Shown: positions 3,498 to 5,131 of the stretch, in pieces
Position numbering within the stretch: position 1 is the stretch's first letter
Layout: each line of letters starts with the position of its first letter
Source: Clostridia bacterium
GTDB taxonomy: Bacteria > Bacillota > Clostridia > UMGS1883
Direction of reading: 5' to 3'
Length of the DNA stretch: 5,131 nucleotides
NCBI GenBank assembly: GCA_017468215.1
Contig: JAFUJG010000233.1
Coordinates: 1-5,131 of the forward strand
Program-made: the position numbers and the translations under genes
The notes under the pieces: generated by a model
Told to the model about the DNA's origin: nothing
Database searches by the model: none
Seen by the model: only the letters and a program-made list of their open reading frames with translations

Positions 3498-5131
3498 ATG
3501 AAACTTAAACGTTTTGTGGCCATTGTAATTTCCCTTGCAATGGTCCTTTCTATTGTTCCGGCGTTTAGTTTGACTGCAAGTGCAGCAGATATGACAGACG
3601 ATGATCTCCTTTCATACGCAAAGTCAACAACAGCGTTGTTCGATGCAACAAACCCGGCGCCTACAGGTACAAACGACGTGGATATTGCAACAGCATATCC
3701 TGATTCCGGTCTTACAGGTACAGTTAATAACGGTTACCTTAATGTTAACAGCGGTCCGAGAATTCAGTGTTATATTGGTAGTTCCACAAACGGTGCTGAA
3801 ACACCTAACTACATTAACCTTCCCAATTTTGGTGCAGGTAATGACTGGGCGCTTGTAAGCTTTATTACTGAATATAATTGCACATGGGGTAATATTGCTT
3901 GGTACGATATTGACGGTAATATCCTTACAGCTCTTCGTTATGGTACAGGCGACAGCAACTGTTTTGCTCCTTCCTGGGGTCATAACGGTTGGGGTACACC
4001 CTATAGTTTTTCTGACTATACTTTGTCTGCAACAGGCAGTGTTGCAACATCTTCCAGTGGTAACACACAGGTTGATATGCTTTTCAGAAACTACGACCCC
4101 GACGGAACAGCTGATAGTGGTGACGAATACTATACAGTAAACTTCTACTACAACGGCACATCTGTCTGCTTAGGTACATACACAGGCATCGGTGAGTTCA
4201 ACGGTCTTGGCAAGATAGCTCTTTCCCGTGGTTCCGGTAGTGCCTGGCAGAGAATTTCTATGCAGGCACTTAAGATCTACGCAGGCGATATTCCTGCTTC
4301 TACAAAGACAATTGTAGCTACATACACAGTTAACGGTTCAACAGTTTATGAAAATTCTGTTACAACAGAAAGTGACAGTGCTTCTTTCGCTGCTTACTAC
4401 TACAGAGAAAATGGTACAAACGTACTTTACAAGGCTGATGCACAGACACTTACAGACAGCACAACAATCGAAATGACATTGCTTGACAACTGGGGTAACT
4501 ATGCTGTTGGTGATGCTATTACAGTTAACAGCACACCTTATGTTGTAAAGAGTGCGAACATTGTTCCTAACGGTGACTTTGAACATGGTATGAACGGTTG
4601 GTACGCTCGTGATAACAGCACACCTCCCGTATCCTACACAATCACAACAAGCGATAAGCCCTCTGTATCTACAAGAGCAGCACTTTCTTCTGGTGCCGGC
4701 GGTGCATCTTCCAACAACTCTATCAAAACAGGTTGGGATATCACGGTAGGTACAACATACTACTACAGTTTGTGGGTTAAGGCTGGCGACCAGTGGCACG
4801 GTTTCGGTGAATCTGACAGCCCCTCCACAGAAAGCCAGAGCCTTGTTGCAAACAGCGGCTTCGGTACAAGCAACACATGGGTACAGAAGACAGGCGTGTT
4901 CACAGCAAGTCAGGACTACCTTGTATTCTTCGAAGGCTGGGGTTCTGTAGGTCTTGCTGATGTTGAAGTTTACGAAGTAGAAGTTGACTCAAGTAAGATT
5001 GCCAACACAACAATCAAGTTTGTTGACTCTTCCAACACTTCTACTGAACTTCAGACTGCTGTTACAGTGACAGGTGTTGTAGGCGACGTTATCACAATCG
5101 CTGATTATGCACCTTCCACAATCACATACAA
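3498..5131 (+). CDS. Large secreted modular protein (LamG-like and carbohydrate-binding modules), 3' end outside window
   Basis: 544 codons are open to the window edge with no stop. ATG 3498 follows a strong GGAGG (3484-3488, 9-base spacing). Residues 1-30 are a signal peptide (MKLKR, hydrophobic core, cleavage after TASAA). Residues about 45-265 look like a concanavalin A/LamG-type beta-sandwich: NYINLPNFGAGNDWALVSF, then YYTVNFYYNGTSVCLGTY, ending in WQRISMQALKIYAGDI. All four cysteines (91, 128, 155, 224) are here, so disulfides are possible. Residues 266-352 are beta-rich and unassigned. Residues 354-492 open with NIVPNGDFEHGMNGWYARDN, the usual start of CBM4/9/22-like carbohydrate-binding modules. 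Residues 502-544 (TTIKFVDSSNT to VTGVVGDVITI) resemble MucBP-type repeats (weaker). No catalytic domain is visible; a downstream enzyme or anchor is possible. Thr is almost always ACA and I see no ACC, unlike the operon upstream. Probable role: extracellular glycan binding. Confidence 0.85.
   Translation, partial: MKLKRFVAIVISLAMVLSIVPAFSLTASAADMTDDDLLSYAKSTTALFDATNPAPTGTNDVDIATAYPDSGLTGTVNNGYLNVNSGPRIQCYIGSSTNGAETPNYINLPNFGAGNDWALVSFITEYNCTWGNIAWYDIDGNILTALRYGTGDSNCFAPSWGHNGWGTPYSFSDYTLSATGSVATSSSGNTQVDMLFRNYDPDGTADSGDEYYTVNFYYNGTSVCLGTYTGIGEFNGLGKIALSRGSGSAWQRISMQALKIYAGDIPASTKTIVATYTVNGSTVYENSVTTESDSASFAAYYYRENGTNVLYKADAQTLTDSTTIEMTLLDNWGNYAVGDAITVNSTPYVVKSANIVPNGDFEHGMNGWYARDNSTPPVSYTITTSDKPSVSTRAALSSGAGGASSNNSIKTGWDITVGTTYYYSLWVKAGDQWHGFGESDSPSTESQSLVANSGFGTSNTWVQKTGVFTASQDYLVFFEGWGSVGLADVEVYEVEVDSSKIANTTIKFVDSSNTSTELQTAVTVTGVVGDVITIADYAPSTITY

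Noticed and set aside
3601..4140. Two shorter + strand frames (3601-3858, 3895-4140) and a - strand frame (3624-3983) in the same gene
   Set aside because: Low-complexity Thr/Gln/Leu/Val or Cys-rich translations overlapping a well-supported frame that starts at 3498 and stays open to the window end.
4338..4799. 153-codon ORF on the - strand inside the modular secreted gene
   Set aside because: Its many Cys and Val residues are the reverse reading of the ACA and GTT/AAC codons of the real gene. No separate start signals were seen.

Overview
The window reads as a stretch of chromosome from a Gram-positive bacterium, most likely an anaerobic, gut-type Clostridia member (Bacillota). This is inferred, not proven. 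The signs are strong purine-rich ribosome binding sites (GGAGG, AGGAAG, AGGTG), sigma-A type promoters (TTGATT-N17-TATAAT), compact intrinsic terminators, and gene families common in Clostridia. All supported genes are on the + strand.

Layout: (1) 1-453 is the C-terminal end of an M16C (presequence-protease-like) zinc peptidase, closed by an intrinsic terminator at 457-484. (2) A near-consensus promoter at 509-537 drives a two-gene operon. Its first gene (574-2019) encodes a secreted 481-residue protein with a copper-amine-oxidase N-terminal-like stalk domain, an acidic linker and an unassigned C-terminal domain. The second (2037-2882) encodes a 281-residue membrane-anchored TPR protein. The operon ends in a perfect 38-base palindrome at 2878-2915 that contains the stop codon. 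(3) 2916-3497 is about 580 bases with no convincing gene. It holds an apparently orphan promoter (2949-2990), a GC-rich REP-like hairpin, an AT-rich hairpin, a tight run of four stem-loops (3171-3243), a spaced 12-base direct repeat, a long hairpin whose arms are built of 7-base units (3351-3443), and a small hairpin abutting a TATAAT box. (4) 3498 to the window end is the 5' part (544 codons) of a large secreted modular protein with a signal peptide, a concanavalin/LamG-like domain, a CBM4/9-like module and the start of a MucBP-like repeat. It is probably a surface or extracellular carbohydrate-binding protein.

The two-gene operon pairs an exported protein with a membrane TPR protein, so the products may act together at the cell envelope, but no specific function can be read. 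The modular secreted protein has its own strong ribosome binding site and appears to be a separate unit. The most unusual part is the structured intergenic region. It could be a non-coding RNA or long leader, or a pile-up of small mobile repeats. I found no CRISPR array, tRNA, rRNA, transposase or recognisable riboswitch class.
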